DNA of 34,681 nt from Candidatus Kuenenia stuttgartensis (GTDB taxonomy: Bacteria > Planctomycetota > Planctomycetia > Planctomycetales > Planctomycetaceae). The DNA is taken from NCBI GenBank assembly GCA_945861865.1, contig CAMAWN010000042.1:1-34681 (forward strand), given 5' to 3'. Made by a program: the position numbers and the translations under genes. Shown piece after piece: positions 8,175-16,408 of the stretch. Every line of letters begins with the position of its first letter. Positions within the stretch are counted from its first letter, which is position 1. The notes under the pieces were generated by a model. The model was given only the letters and a program-made list of their open reading frames with translations. It did no database searches and was not told the DNA's origin.

Positions 8175-10507
8175 GGATGTACGTGGGGCACAAATCGTCT
8201 CAGTCGCAAACTGTTGGTCACGACCAGCACGCTGCTGGCGGACATCGCGGCCGCAGCGAAGCCCGGAGGCAGGATGATTGCGCCGAACGCCGAAAGCAAC
8301 CCGGACGCCAAGGGGATCGAGACCACGTTGTACGCGAATGCGAAGAACAGATTTTGGCGGATGATCCGCAGCGTGCGCCGAGCCAGTTCGATGGCGTGCG
8401 GTACGGCTCGTGGATCGCTGCCGACGAGCGTGACGTCAGCGGCTTCGATGGCAATGTCGGCTCCGGCCCCGATCGCGAATCCAACGTCGGCGACAGCGAG
8501 AGCGGGTGCGTCGTTGACTCCGTCGCCGATCATCGCAACTCGGCAGCCGGTCGCTTGCAGCGAGCGGACGACGTCGGCCTTCTCGCTCGGTAAGCGTTCG
8601 GCCTCGATCAGCGTGATGCCGAGCTTGTGCGCGACGTTTTGCACAACGGCCAATCGATCGCCGCTGATGAGGCCGGTGTCGATGTGCAGATGTCGCAGAG
8701 CCAGTGTCGCGGCGGACGCAGTCGGTCGCACTCGGTCTTCCGCGGCGAGAACGCCGAGAATTTGTTGGCCACATGCGACAAAAATGGGCGTGCGACTGAG
8801 CGATTCGATTCGTGCGGCAAGAGGTCGGAAGTGATCCCGTTTGGCAAGCGGGGGACGTGAATCCCCCGAGTCAGCCACGAGACTTCTCGGGGGACTCACG
8901 TCCGCTCGCCAATCTGGACCACGACTTCCGACCCCGTCGCATTCCAACCACCGCCAACTTCCAAGCAACACCGTTTCGCCACCGAGTTGGGCTTTCAATC
9001 CAAGGCCCGGTTCGGAATGCACTTGGTCCGGCATCGCGTCGAGCGGCACAGACTCTTGCTTCGCGAGTGCGACGACCGCTCGCGCGAGCGGATGATTCGA
9101 GACGGACGCGATCGTCGCCGCGACGCGCAACAGCTCGCAGCGAGAGACACTCTCCGATGGCAAGACCTCGACGATTTTCGGGCGGCCTTCGGTCAGTGTG
9201 CCGGTCTTGTCGAACAGTGCAATCTGCAACGACGCGGTTCGCTCCAAAGCCGCTCCGTCTTTGAAGAGCACTCCGAGTTCCGCACCCTTGCCCATTGCGA
9301 CCATCACGGCGGTCGGAGTTGCCAAGCCCAGAACACACGGGCAGGCGACGACCAGCACCGCGACCGCTCGCGAGATGGCCGTGTGAACGTCGATGTGATT
9401 CAGCCACCAGATCAACGTCACAGCGGCAATCGCCAGCACGATCGGCACGAAGATTCCAGCCACGCGATCCGCTAGTCGCGCGATCGGAGCTTTGCTCCCC
9501 TGAGCGTCTCGCACGAGCGCGGCGATGCGATGCAGCGTCATCTCATCACCAACCCGCTCGGTGCGGAAACGAAAGCTGCCCGATTGATTCACCGATCCGC
9601 CGAGCACTCGATCACCCGGTTGTTTGCGAACTGGCAGTGCTTCGCCGGTGAAGCTGCTCTCGTCGATCTCGGTGACGCCCGCCAAGACGACGCCATCCAC
9701 CGGGATGCGTTCGCCCGCGCGAACCAAGACGACGTCGCCAACCGCCACTTGATCGACCGGCAACTCGACTTCGCTTTCTTGAGTCAGCAGGTCTTGGGAG
9801 GACCGCAGCACATGCGCCGTTGGCGATTGCAGGTTCAACAGGTGGCCAATTGCGTCCGAGGCTTTGCGGCGCGCTCGCAGTTCCAATGTTCGGCCGAGCC
9901 GCACGAAGACAACGATCAGCACGGCGGCCGTGAAGTCCGAGCCGCACTGACCGCTCACGGCGGAATGTCCGACGTGGCTCCAGTCGGCTTTCAAAAGCTC
10001 CCCAAGCGACCACGCTCCGGCGAGATACGCGGAGCCAGCCCCCAAGGTAACCAGCACGTCCATGTCGAGCGCGGCGTGTCGTAGCGACCGAACAGCGTTG
10101 AAGAAGAACTCACGACCGCTCGTCAACAGCACCAACGTCGCCAACAACAGCATCCAAATTGGCGCGAGCGGCACGGACTCGACGAAGTACGCCAGCAGCA
10201 CAACGGCGAGCGCCGGCGCAGCGGGTCGAAGAAGCTCTTGAACTTGGAACGCGGCCAGCGGCGTCTGGACTTCGCCGCCGGATGTCAAATCGGCTGACGC
10301 CGGCAATTCGTTGGCGTGATAGCCGACCGCCTCGACCGCGCGAACGACATCTGGCTGATCGCCGTCGTGCTGCACGCGAGCTTCGTTCGTCGCCAAGTTG
10401 ACGGCGACGGCCACGACGCCGGGCAACTTGCCGATGGCGGTCTCGACACGCCCGACACAGGCGGCACAGTGCATCCCCTCGATCCGATAGCGCGCGGTGT
10501 GAGTCAT
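8171..10507 (-). CDS. copA: Heavy-metal (copper-type) P1B-ATPase with an in-frame palindromic insertion
   Basis: Inner-membrane ATPase predicted to export Cu+. ATG 10507 is chosen as the N-terminus of the metal-binding domain; the frame extends to a TTG at 10528, and neither start has a strong ribosome binding site. One HMA domain carries GMHCAAC (residues 11-17). Transmembrane helices, the actuator loop FTGEALPV, the transmembrane metal site CPC in VVACPCVLGLATP, the phosphorylation motif DKTGTLTEG, the SNHPLA motif of the N-domain and GDGVNDAPAL all follow in order, so the catalytic machinery is intact. CPC and the helix layout fit Cu+ rather than Zn2+ transport. Residues about 525-562 (GSRGPDWRADVSPP through PPLAKRDHF) have no counterpart in the family and are encoded by the palindromic element at 8823-8933. 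The total length is 778 residues. No adjacent copper regulator or chaperone gene was found. Confidence 0.95.
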   Translation of the reverse strand: MTHTARYRIEGMHCAACVGRVETAIGKLPGVVAVAVNLATNEARVQHDGDQPDVVRAVEAVGYHANELPASADLTSGGEVQTPLAAFQVQELLRPAAPALAVVLLAYFVESVPLAPIWMLLLATLVLLTSGREFFFNAVRSLRHAALDMDVLVTLGAGSAYLAGAWSLGELLKADWSHVGHSAVSGQCGSDFTAAVLIVVFVRLGRTLELRARRKASDAIGHLLNLQSPTAHVLRSSQDLLTQESEVELPVDQVAVGDVVLVRAGERIPVDGVVLAGVTEIDESSFTGEALPVRKQPGDRVLGGSVNQSGSFRFRTERVGDEMTLHRIAALVRDAQGSKAPIARLADRVAGIFVPIVLAIAAVTLIWWLNHIDVHTAISRAVAVLVVACPCVLGLATPTAVMVAMGKGAELGVLFKDGAALERTASLQIALFDKTGTLTEGRPKIVEVLPSESVSRCELLRVAATIASVSNHPLARAVVALAKQESVPLDAMPDQVHSEPGLGLKAQLGGETVLLGSWRWLECDGVGSRGPDWRADVSPPRSLVADSGDSRPPLAKRDHFRPLAARIESLSRTPIFVACGQQILGVLAAEDRVRPTASAATLALRHLHIDTGLISGDRLAVVQNVAHKLGITLIEAERLPSEKADVVRSLQATGCRVAMIGDGVNDAPALAVADVGFAIGAGADIAIEAADVTLVGSDPRAVPHAIELARRTLRIIRQNLFFAFAYNVVSIPLASGLLSAFGAIILPPGFAAAAMSASSVLVVTNSLRLRRFVPHVHP
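8823..8933. mobile_element. 111-bp palindromic element inserted in frame within the P-type ATPase gene
   Basis: The outer terminal inverted repeats are exact: GGTCGGAAGT (8823-8832) and ACTTCCGACC (8924-8933). Inside them, GGCAAGCGGGGGACGTGA followed by ATCCCCCGAG mirrors CTCGGGGGACTCACGTCC followed by GCTCGCC, with two substitutions and a 3-nt indel, so nearly the whole element folds on itself. Its length is 37 codons exactly and it has no stop in the host frame. The encoded segment sits between the GSWRWLECDG strand and the LAARIESL helix of the ATP-binding domain, where homologues have a short loop. It resembles the Rickettsia palindromic elements that insert inside genes. It has no ORF of its own and would have to be mobilised in trans. 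Confidence 0.85.
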
Positions 10508-10581
10508 GTTGATCGAGGATTTCTTCAAAAGCCGAGCGTGATTGTTGTCGACCGAGTTTGACCAGAGGCCGTTTCAAAACC

Positions 10582-10616
10582 GTAGCCACGTTCTGGCGAA
10601 CGTGGCTACTTTTTTT
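10582..10616 (+). terminator. Perfect 12-bp hairpin with seven Ts in the divergent region
   Basis: GTAGCCACGTTC (10582-10593), loop TGGC, GAACGTGGCTAC (10598-10609), then seven Ts (10610-10616) form a canonical intrinsic terminator in the plus direction. No plus-strand gene ends just upstream: the ATPase gene starts on the minus strand at 10507 and the enolase-family gene starts at 10687. It therefore either attenuates the enolase-family transcript, ends the 3' side of a lost gene (the codons before it read SKP-stop), or is a dispersed GTAG palindrome. Confidence 0.75.
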
Positions 10617-10686
10617 GGGCGAGCGAATTTCAGCATCGCATGTGACAAATTACAGTGGCCGACGCACGGTGGGGAGCGTGCTCGTG

Positions 10687-11850
10687 ATGTTGAAGATCGC
10701 TCGGCTGGAAACGTTTGTCATTGGCGATGGTCCGGATGTCGATCCCGACCGGGGAGGCATCGAGCCGCTCGCCTGCCTGCGCGTGCGAACCGACGACGGG
10801 CTGACCGGATTTTCCGAAGTCTTTCGTGTGCCTCCCGGAGTCGTGCAGGCGACCGTCAGCGGACCGGACACGCATTTCGGTCGGCTGCTGATCGGACAGG
10901 AGATCACGCATCCGGAACGGCTGTGGCAGCATATCTGGGATTCACTGATCCACACGAATCGCCGAGGCTGGGAGATCATCATTCTCGGCGCGTTGGATGT
11001 CGCGATCTGGGACATCTATGGGCAGTCGCTCGGCCAACCGGTGTGGCGATTGCTCGGCGGAAGTCAACGCGGGCCGTTTCAGACGCATGACGAAACGCGG
11101 AAGTCGAGCGTCGTGCCGTATTGCACGTTGGTTTCTGACGTCTGGGGTGGCGAGGCGATGATCGCTCAGCAGACGGATCGCGCTGCGCGGTTGCGCGACC
11201 TCGGCTATCGAGCGTTCAAAGTCGAGCCGATGATGTCCTCGCCGAAGGACGTCGTCGAGATGGCTCGCCGCGCAAGACAAGTGCTCGGCCCCGAACCGGC
11301 GCTGATGGTCGATGTCGGCTACTTGTTCAACGACGTGCCGATGGTCGCTCGCATCTGCCGCGAGTTGGAAGAGTTCGACATCTTTTTCTTCGAGACACCG
11401 TTCCCGGTCGATTCGCCGGAGCCGTATGCCCGACTCTCCGGGATGACGTCGATCCCGCTGGCGATGGGCGAGCACGGTGTCACGCGATGGGAATTTCTCG
11501 ACATGATGGATCGCGGCAAGGTCTCCGTCATGCAGCCGTACATGACGACTTGCGGCGGTCTGACCGAAGCGAAACGGATCGTTGATCTCGCCGTGCCGCG
11601 TGGAGCGTTGGTCTGTCCCGGAAATTGGTCCACGCAGATTCTCGGCGCGGCGTCGGTTCATTTGGCCGCGTACTCGGCAATCACGCCGTTCATTGAGTTC
11701 GCACCCGCCGAAGTCTTTGATTCGCCGCTGCGTCGAGAACTGCAAGAGGCCGGCTTCCCAGTGAAGAACGGCGCGATCGAGTTTCCGGATGTTCCAGGCA
11801 TCGGTTATCGGTTCCCCGAACATCTGGCCGCGAAGTACCGCGTGAAGTAG
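10687..11850 (+). CDS. Mandelate racemase/muconate lactonizing enzyme family protein (enolase superfamily)
   Basis: A cytoplasmic Mg2+-dependent enzyme that abstracts a proton alpha to a carboxylate, probably a sugar-acid dehydratase or racemase. ATG 10687 follows GGGGAG at 10671-10676; GTG codons at 10678 and 10684 are alternatives. The 387-residue protein has the N-terminal capping domain and a (beta/alpha)7 barrel with Lys178 (AFKVEP), metal ligands Asp209 (MVDVGY), Glu236 (FFETPFP) and Glu262 (AMGEHG). The usual His-Asp dyad is not conserved: the QPD position reads QPYMTTCGG and the PH position reads CPGNW. This limits the reactions it can perform, or another residue is used. It is the first gene of a plus-strand set with an MFS transporter and an M24-fold protein. 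Its stop codon lies in a palindrome. Confidence 0.92.
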   Translation: MLKIARLETFVIGDGPDVDPDRGGIEPLACLRVRTDDGLTGFSEVFRVPPGVVQATVSGPDTHFGRLLIGQEITHPERLWQHIWDSLIHTNRRGWEIIILGALDVAIWDIYGQSLGQPVWRLLGGSQRGPFQTHDETRKSSVVPYCTLVSDVWGGEAMIAQQTDRAARLRDLGYRAFKVEPMMSSPKDVVEMARRARQVLGPEPALMVDVGYLFNDVPMVARICRELEEFDIFFFETPFPVDSPEPYARLSGMTSIPLAMGEHGVTRWEFLDMMDRGKVSVMQPYMTTCGGLTEAKRIVDLAVPRGALVCPGNWSTQILGAASVHLAAYSAITPFIEFAPAEVFDSPLRRELQEAGFPVKNGAIEFPDVPGIGYRFPEHLAAKYRVK

Positions 11851-11896
11851 TCGAAGTCGTGAGACTTCGCCCCCGAACTCTCACGACTTCGACTAC
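11847..11896 (+). repeat. Perfect 18-bp palindrome providing the stop codon of the enolase-family gene
   Basis: GTAGTCGAAGTCGTGAGA (11847-11864) is the exact reverse complement of TCTCACGACTTCGACTAC (11879-11896); the loop is 14 nt. The TAG at 11848-11850 is the stop codon of the upstream gene. The MFS gene starts 34 bp after the palindrome. A stem this long with no U-tract would stall ribosomes or RNA polymerase only partially and could set the ratio of enzyme to transporter. It looks like a dispersed repeat captured at the 3' end of the gene. Confidence 0.85.
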
Positions 11897-11930
11897 GACC
11901 TTTGATGCGTCCCGAAGGAATAGAACATCC

Positions 11931-13187
11931 ATGACAAACACACCTGCCACGAGTTCACCATCCTCGTTCGATCGTTGGCGGATTGTGGTTCTGCTCATGG
12001 GATACACGGCGCTGGCGCACTTCAACCGTGAAGGGCTAGCGGTCGCTGGCAGTGAAGTCTTCATCAAAAAACTCGGCATCTCTGAAGTCGAAATGGGTTG
12101 GGTCTACACGTCATTTGGGATCGTTTACACGACTTTGATGTTGCCCGGTGGTTGGCTGGTCGACCGCTTTGGTTCGGCGAGAGTGTTGACGCTGCTCGGC
12201 CTGACCATGGGGATGGTCGTCGCGCTGACCGGGACGCTGACCTGGCTCAGCAACACTCCGGGAAGTCTGTTGATTGGACTTCTGTTGCTGCGTGGCTTAA
12301 CCGGTGCCTGCAGCGCGCCGCTGCATCCGGGAGCCGCACATGTCGCGTCCGATTTGATGCCCGATCGCCATCGAGCCACCGCGAATGGGATGCGCACGGC
12401 TGGAGCATTGATTGGCATCGCGTTCAGCTATCCGATCTTCGGATGGTTGATGGATACGCTCGGCTGGCCGTGGGCGTTTGTCGCGAGCGGTTCCGCGTTG
12501 ATCGCGTTTGGTGTGCTGTGGAAGAGCGTGGCGTCGCCGTCACTGCCGGCACCGCAACCATCGGCCTCAGCGGCGACGGCCGAGGACGATTCCCACGCGG
12601 CTTGGTTGCTGCTGAGAGATCACAATCTCTGGCTACTGTCGCTCAGTTATGCCGCCTACAGCTATCTCCAATACCTCTTTTTTTATTGGTTGGATTACTA
12701 CTTCAAGTCTGAGCTGCATGTGTCGGATGCCGACTCGCGGCGAGCCTCGTTCTACATTTTCTTGGCGATGGGAGCTGGCATGTCCATAGGCGGTCTCAGC
12801 ACCGGTGTCATGTGCAAGCGATTCGGGACGAATCACGGGCGGCGTTGCATCGTCATGACCGGCCTGATCCTGGGCGCGCTGTTCGCCCGGCTCGGCGTGC
12901 AGATGGAAGACTACTTGAGCGTTTCCCTATGCCTCGCGATCTCGATGGGTTTGTTGGGCATGTGCGAAGGGGTCTTCTGGACGACGGCGACCGACATCGG
13001 TGGCAAAGCCCGTGGCTTCTCCGGAGCGTTCCTGAACACCGTCGGCACCATTGGCGGCTTCATTGCACCGGTGCTCACACCATTCCTGGCCCAATCAATG
13101 GGTTGGCCCAACGCGATCTCCGTGGCCTGCGTCATCGCCGGCCTCGGCGGACTGATTTGGTTCTGGATCAAGTCGCCGCCAACGTAG
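11931..13187 (+). CDS. MFS transporter, anion:cation symporter (ACS)-like
   Basis: A 12-helix inner-membrane transporter. ATG 11931 is preferred over an upstream in-frame ATG (11859) because GAAGGA precedes it and the upstream part lies in the palindrome. The first helix region (RWRIVVLLMGYTALAHFNRE) matches the ACS pattern of hexuronate, glucarate and galactonate transporters. The loop 2-3 signature is present as GGWLVDRFGSARVLTLLG, and the second half begins after a polar loop near residue 205. The length of 418 residues is typical. Between an enolase-superfamily enzyme and an M24-fold hydrolase, it probably imports the carboxylated substrate of the pathway. The downstream gene begins 25 bp later, so the two are likely co-transcribed. 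Confidence 0.93.
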   Translation: MTNTPATSSPSSFDRWRIVVLLMGYTALAHFNREGLAVAGSEVFIKKLGISEVEMGWVYTSFGIVYTTLMLPGGWLVDRFGSARVLTLLGLTMGMVVALTGTLTWLSNTPGSLLIGLLLLRGLTGACSAPLHPGAAHVASDLMPDRHRATANGMRTAGALIGIAFSYPIFGWLMDTLGWPWAFVASGSALIAFGVLWKSVASPSLPAPQPSASAATAEDDSHAAWLLLRDHNLWLLSLSYAAYSYLQYLFFYWLDYYFKSELHVSDADSRRASFYIFLAMGAGMSIGGLSTGVMCKRFGTNHGRRCIVMTGLILGALFARLGVQMEDYLSVSLCLAISMGLLGMCEGVFWTTATDIGGKARGFSGAFLNTVGTIGGFIAPVLTPFLAQSMGWPNAISVACVIAGLGGLIWFWIKSPPT

Positions 13188-13212
13188 CCGTCATCGAAGA
13201 AACGGATCGCTC

Positions 13213-14370
13213 ATGTCCAAACACGATTTCTCCGCCGACGAATTCGCTTTCCGACGATCACGCGCGCGTGAAGCGATTGGTAATGCCGGGCTCGATTGGA
13301 TGCTGCTGTTTCATCCGGTGTCGATCCGTTGGCTGACGGGGACGGACGCGAAGAGTTATCAGGAGTTTCAATGCCTGTTAATCTCCGCCAAGCTTGGCCC
13401 AATCAGCGTGTTGACTCGCGATGGCGAGCGAAACGAATTTCTGGACGACGCTCTGGTCGATCAGCTTCAAACTTGGGGCGGCGGCGAACCGGAAGACCCG
13501 ATCGCGGCGCTCGCACAGTTGGCGGAAACACTCGGCGTGACGGGGACACGCATCGGCATGGAGGTGCCGGGGTACTACTTGCACCCGCATCACTACGTCC
13601 GGATCAAGCAACTCTTCGGCGAGTCGCTTGTGGCCGAGGCGACGAACTTGATTCACGACCTCACGCTGGTCAAATCGGCGACCGAGTTGTCGTACATCCG
13701 CGAAGCCAACCGCATCTCTGACTTGGCCATGACGAGATTCGCGGACTCACTGACCGCCGGCCGCAGTGAACTCGAATTGGCGGGTGAGGTCCATCACACA
13801 CTGCTGACCTCCGGCAGCGGTCTCGCGGCCAGCCCGATCAATCTCGTCTCCGGCGAACGCTCGAGCTTCAGCCACGGAGCGCCGACCGATCGACGGTTGC
13901 AGCGCGGCGACTTCGGCAACGTCGAATACGGAACGACCTTCAAACGCTACACCGCCACGATCGGTCGCCAGTTTGTCTTGGGTCAACCAACGCCACACAT
14001 GCGCGAGCTTTACGATCTCGTCCGCCGAGCCTCCGACGCCTGCATCTCCGAAATCCGTGCCGGTGTTCCTGCCGTGGTTCCGCACGAGGCGGCGAAGCGA
14101 GTGATCGCCAACGCCGGACTCGATTCCGCACGAGTCCACTTGTCGGGATACGGCCTCGCTCCCGGTTCGCCACCGACCTGGGCCGAACCGATCTACTTGT
14201 TCGGCGGCAGCACTTACACGCTTCAAGCCGGCATGGTGGTGACGGTCGAGCCGCCCGTTTTCATCGGCGCAGAGCGCCTGGGAGCTCGGATCATCGACAA
14301 CGTGCTCGTCACGCACGACGGTGCGGAACTGCTCTCCCGATTCAGCCGCGATTTGATCGTGACCGAGTGA
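13213..14370 (+). CDS. M24-fold (creatinase/Xaa-Pro peptidase-like) protein lacking metal ligands
   Basis: A cytoplasmic 'pita-bread' fold protein (385 residues): N-terminal creatinase domain to about residue 145, C-terminal M24 domain after it. The metal-site pattern of aminopeptidase P is largely replaced: the first Asp is Glu238 (NVEYG), the second Asp is Thr249 (YTATIGR), the GHG histidine is Tyr313 (SGYGLAPG), and the last Glu is Asp in IIDNVLV; only the Glu of VEPPVF is kept. Metal-free relatives such as creatinase hydrolyse C-N bonds without a metal, so this may be an amidinohydrolase- or ectoine-hydrolase-like enzyme rather than a peptidase. It follows the MFS gene by 25 bp. It converges with the cupin gene, 4 bp away. 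Confidence 0.9.
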   Translation: MSKHDFSADEFAFRRSRAREAIGNAGLDWMLLFHPVSIRWLTGTDAKSYQEFQCLLISAKLGPISVLTRDGERNEFLDDALVDQLQTWGGGEPEDPIAALAQLAETLGVTGTRIGMEVPGYYLHPHHYVRIKQLFGESLVAEATNLIHDLTLVKSATELSYIREANRISDLAMTRFADSLTAGRSELELAGEVHHTLLTSGSGLAASPINLVSGERSSFSHGAPTDRRLQRGDFGNVEYGTTFKRYTATIGRQFVLGQPTPHMRELYDLVRRASDACISEIRAGVPAVVPHEAAKRVIANAGLDSARVHLSGYGLAPGSPPTWAEPIYLFGGSTYTLQAGMVVTVEPPVFIGAERLGARIIDNVLVTHDGAELLSRFSRDLIVTE

Positions 14371-14374
14371 ACGC

Positions 14375-14743
14375 TCACAAGTTGAACGGTTCGGTGGTGC
14401 GCAGCGTGAAGAATTTGCGGACGTACTTCGGCACATGCCAGTACGTGGTCAGACCGCGCGGGAAATGAGCGACGTCCCCAGCCTTCAGCGTGTGCGTCGC
14501 GCCACCTTCTTCGCAGATCGTCACCTCCCCTTCGAGAATGCAGACGAACTCGTCCCACGCAAAGACCCACTGAAACTTGCCAGCCGTGCAGCTCCAAAAA
14601 CCGGACGACAACAATTTGTCCTGCGACTGAGTCAACACAGCACCGCAAGCGGTCGGCGTGCCTTCCTGAACCCAGCCCGGATCAATTGGCATCGGCGGCA
14701 ATTCGGCGGGCGTGTGTGCGGTGGGAATTTGTGGCTGGCTCAT
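14375..14743 (-). CDS. Cupin domain protein (Cupin_3/DUF861-like)
   Basis: A small (122-residue) cytoplasmic beta-barrel protein. ATG 14743 follows AGGAG at good spacing; an upstream GTG/ATG extension to 14800 lacks one. The cupin core runs from about residue 40 to 115: WSCTAGKFQWVFAWDEFVCI followed by LEGEVTI, then the second motif LKAGDVAHFPRGLTTYWHVP. The acidic and Trp-rich pattern is that of the Cupin_3 group, which includes ureidoglycine aminohydrolase-like proteins; only part of the usual histidine set is present. It starts 25 bp after the aminotransferase stop on the same strand, so the two are probably one transcript. Its substrate is unknown. Confidence 0.88.
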   Translation of the reverse strand: MSQPQIPTAHTPAELPPMPIDPGWVQEGTPTACGAVLTQSQDKLLSSGFWSCTAGKFQWVFAWDEFVCILEGEVTICEEGGATHTLKAGDVAHFPRGLTTYWHVPKYVRKFFTLRTTEPFNL

Positions 14744-14768
14744 GAGGTTCTCCTGGAGTTCGCGGGGG

Positions 14769-16154
14769 TTAGTTGAGAGGGAAAATGAGCTTCTCGTCAC
14801 GCAGCGCGATCACCGTCTGTTCAAAGACAGCTGTCGCGCGATCAATGCCGTCGGGCGTGTGCGCGGCACAAGTCAAGCCGCCGGTGGAACTCATGTTGTC
14901 CACGCCGCCGAATCGCATCCGCAGTTGATACTGCGCGATCAGCCGGCCCGGCATCCCTTTGAGCCGCGCGGCATCGGTCGTGTGCAAGTCGCGGCGCGAT
15001 CGAGCTTGCCGCACGCGGTCGAGGTCCGTTTCAAAATAGACGTGGAACGTCGAGGCCGGGCCATAAACGTATCCGGCGATCCCGTGTCGTTCGAGAACCG
15101 CGCCCCACCCGCTTCGCAGCCGGAGCGCGGCGGCGTCGGCTTGTGCGATGGCGGTGCCGTCGGCCACACGACGTAGCGCGACAATGCCGGCCGCAGCCGC
15201 AGTCGGCGAAGCGTTGAACGTGCCGAAGTGAACGACTCGCTGATGTCGGTCGTGATGCGGATCGCCCGTGATGTCGAAGACACGCATCACCGGCTCGCGA
15301 CCGGCGACCGCTCCGCCGGGCATCCCACCGGCCATGACTTTTGCGAGACAGCACAAGTCGGGAGTCACGCCGTACAACTTTTGCGCTCCACCGGAACTGA
15401 ATCGGAAACCGGTCACGACTTCATCGAAGATCAGCAACACACCGCGCCGCGCGGTCGCTTCACGCACGCCGCGCAGCCAATCCACGTCGATCGGCACTCG
15501 CCCCCACGACGCGCCGGACGGTTCGAGAATCACTGCCGCGATGTCGTTGTGCTTCGACAGCGTCTCGTCGAGCAGATTCAAATCTCCATCCGGGATCGTA
15601 ATCAGCCCTTGTCGAACATGCGGCGGCACACCGAGCGACCCATCCGCCTCAAATGGCGGCTGAAACCCATGCACCACGTCATCGTGCCAGCCGTGAAAGT
15701 GCCCCGCGAAGCGGAGAATGCGATTCCGGCCGGTCGAAGCACGCGCGATCCGCAACGCCAATTGAGTTGCCTCGGTTCCTGAGTTGGTGAATCGAACTCG
15801 TTCCGCGCACGGAATCAGCCGCTGCACCAATTCGGCCCATTCGATGTGCAGCGGATGATCGTTTCCAAAATGCGTCCCCAGCGCCGCAGTACGTACGATT
15901 GCTTCGACAACTTCGGGATCGGCATGTCCCAGCAACAACGCGCCGTTGCCCATCAAGAAGTCGATGTACTCATTTCCGTCAATGTCCCATTTGCGACCGC
16001 CGCTTCCGCGCCGAATGTAGATCGGCATCGGCAACGAATACCGCAGGTCATGCCCAACCGCTCCGGCCAACGTCTTCTTGGCCTGCTCAAACATCGCAGC
16101 ACTTTTCGGACGCCTCGCGGCGAAGGCTTCCATCAGGTTAGTCGAGGTTGACAT
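14769..16154 (-). CDS. Class III aminotransferase, glutamate-1-semialdehyde aminomutase-like
   Basis: A PLP-dependent cytoplasmic enzyme (461 residues). ATG 16154 is chosen because GGGAG lies 9 nt before it; an open frame continues to 16340 without family similarity. Motifs: WDIDGNEYIDFLMGNGALLLGH near the N-terminus, NSGTEATQLALRIARA for phosphate binding, HFHGWHDDV, the PLP-ring Asp244 in LIFDEVVTGFRF, and the Schiff-base lysine Lys272 in LAKVMAGGMPGG. It resembles GSA aminomutase/HemL-type proteins, but no haem-pathway gene lies nearby. With a cupin, DHDPS-like aldolase and oxidoreductase around it, a catabolic transaminase acting on an oxo-acid or semialdehyde is more likely. Divergent from the oxidoreductase gene at 16409, with a 254-bp gap. 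Confidence 0.93.
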   Translation of the reverse strand: MSTSTNLMEAFAARRPKSAAMFEQAKKTLAGAVGHDLRYSLPMPIYIRRGSGGRKWDIDGNEYIDFLMGNGALLLGHADPEVVEAIVRTAALGTHFGNDHPLHIEWAELVQRLIPCAERVRFTNSGTEATQLALRIARASTGRNRILRFAGHFHGWHDDVVHGFQPPFEADGSLGVPPHVRQGLITIPDGDLNLLDETLSKHNDIAAVILEPSGASWGRVPIDVDWLRGVREATARRGVLLIFDEVVTGFRFSSGGAQKLYGVTPDLCCLAKVMAGGMPGGAVAGREPVMRVFDITGDPHHDRHQRVVHFGTFNASPTAAAAGIVALRRVADGTAIAQADAAALRLRSGWGAVLERHGIAGYVYGPASTFHVYFETDLDRVRQARSRRDLHTTDAARLKGMPGRLIAQYQLRMRFGGVDNMSSTGGLTCAAHTPDGIDRATAVFEQTVIALRDEKLIFPLN

Positions 16155-16408
16155 GCGATCGTCTCCCTGGTGTGCTGCGGCTCGACGCAGCACACCATTC
16201 ATTCGCGGCTCAGCGGCTGCAAGAGTTAGTCGACCTTCGTCGTGAGGAATGCCCTTCTTTCTCGCGGCAAGTTCACGGCGAAATCTGTTGTTGATCGAAC
16301 TCCTGCTCCTACGATCGAATGGAGTGCGGTGTCGAGCCACCGCACTTGTATCTTGAGATTACAGGTTTCAAGCTAACTCTGCCCCAAAACTCTCACAACT
16401 GGCAAACC

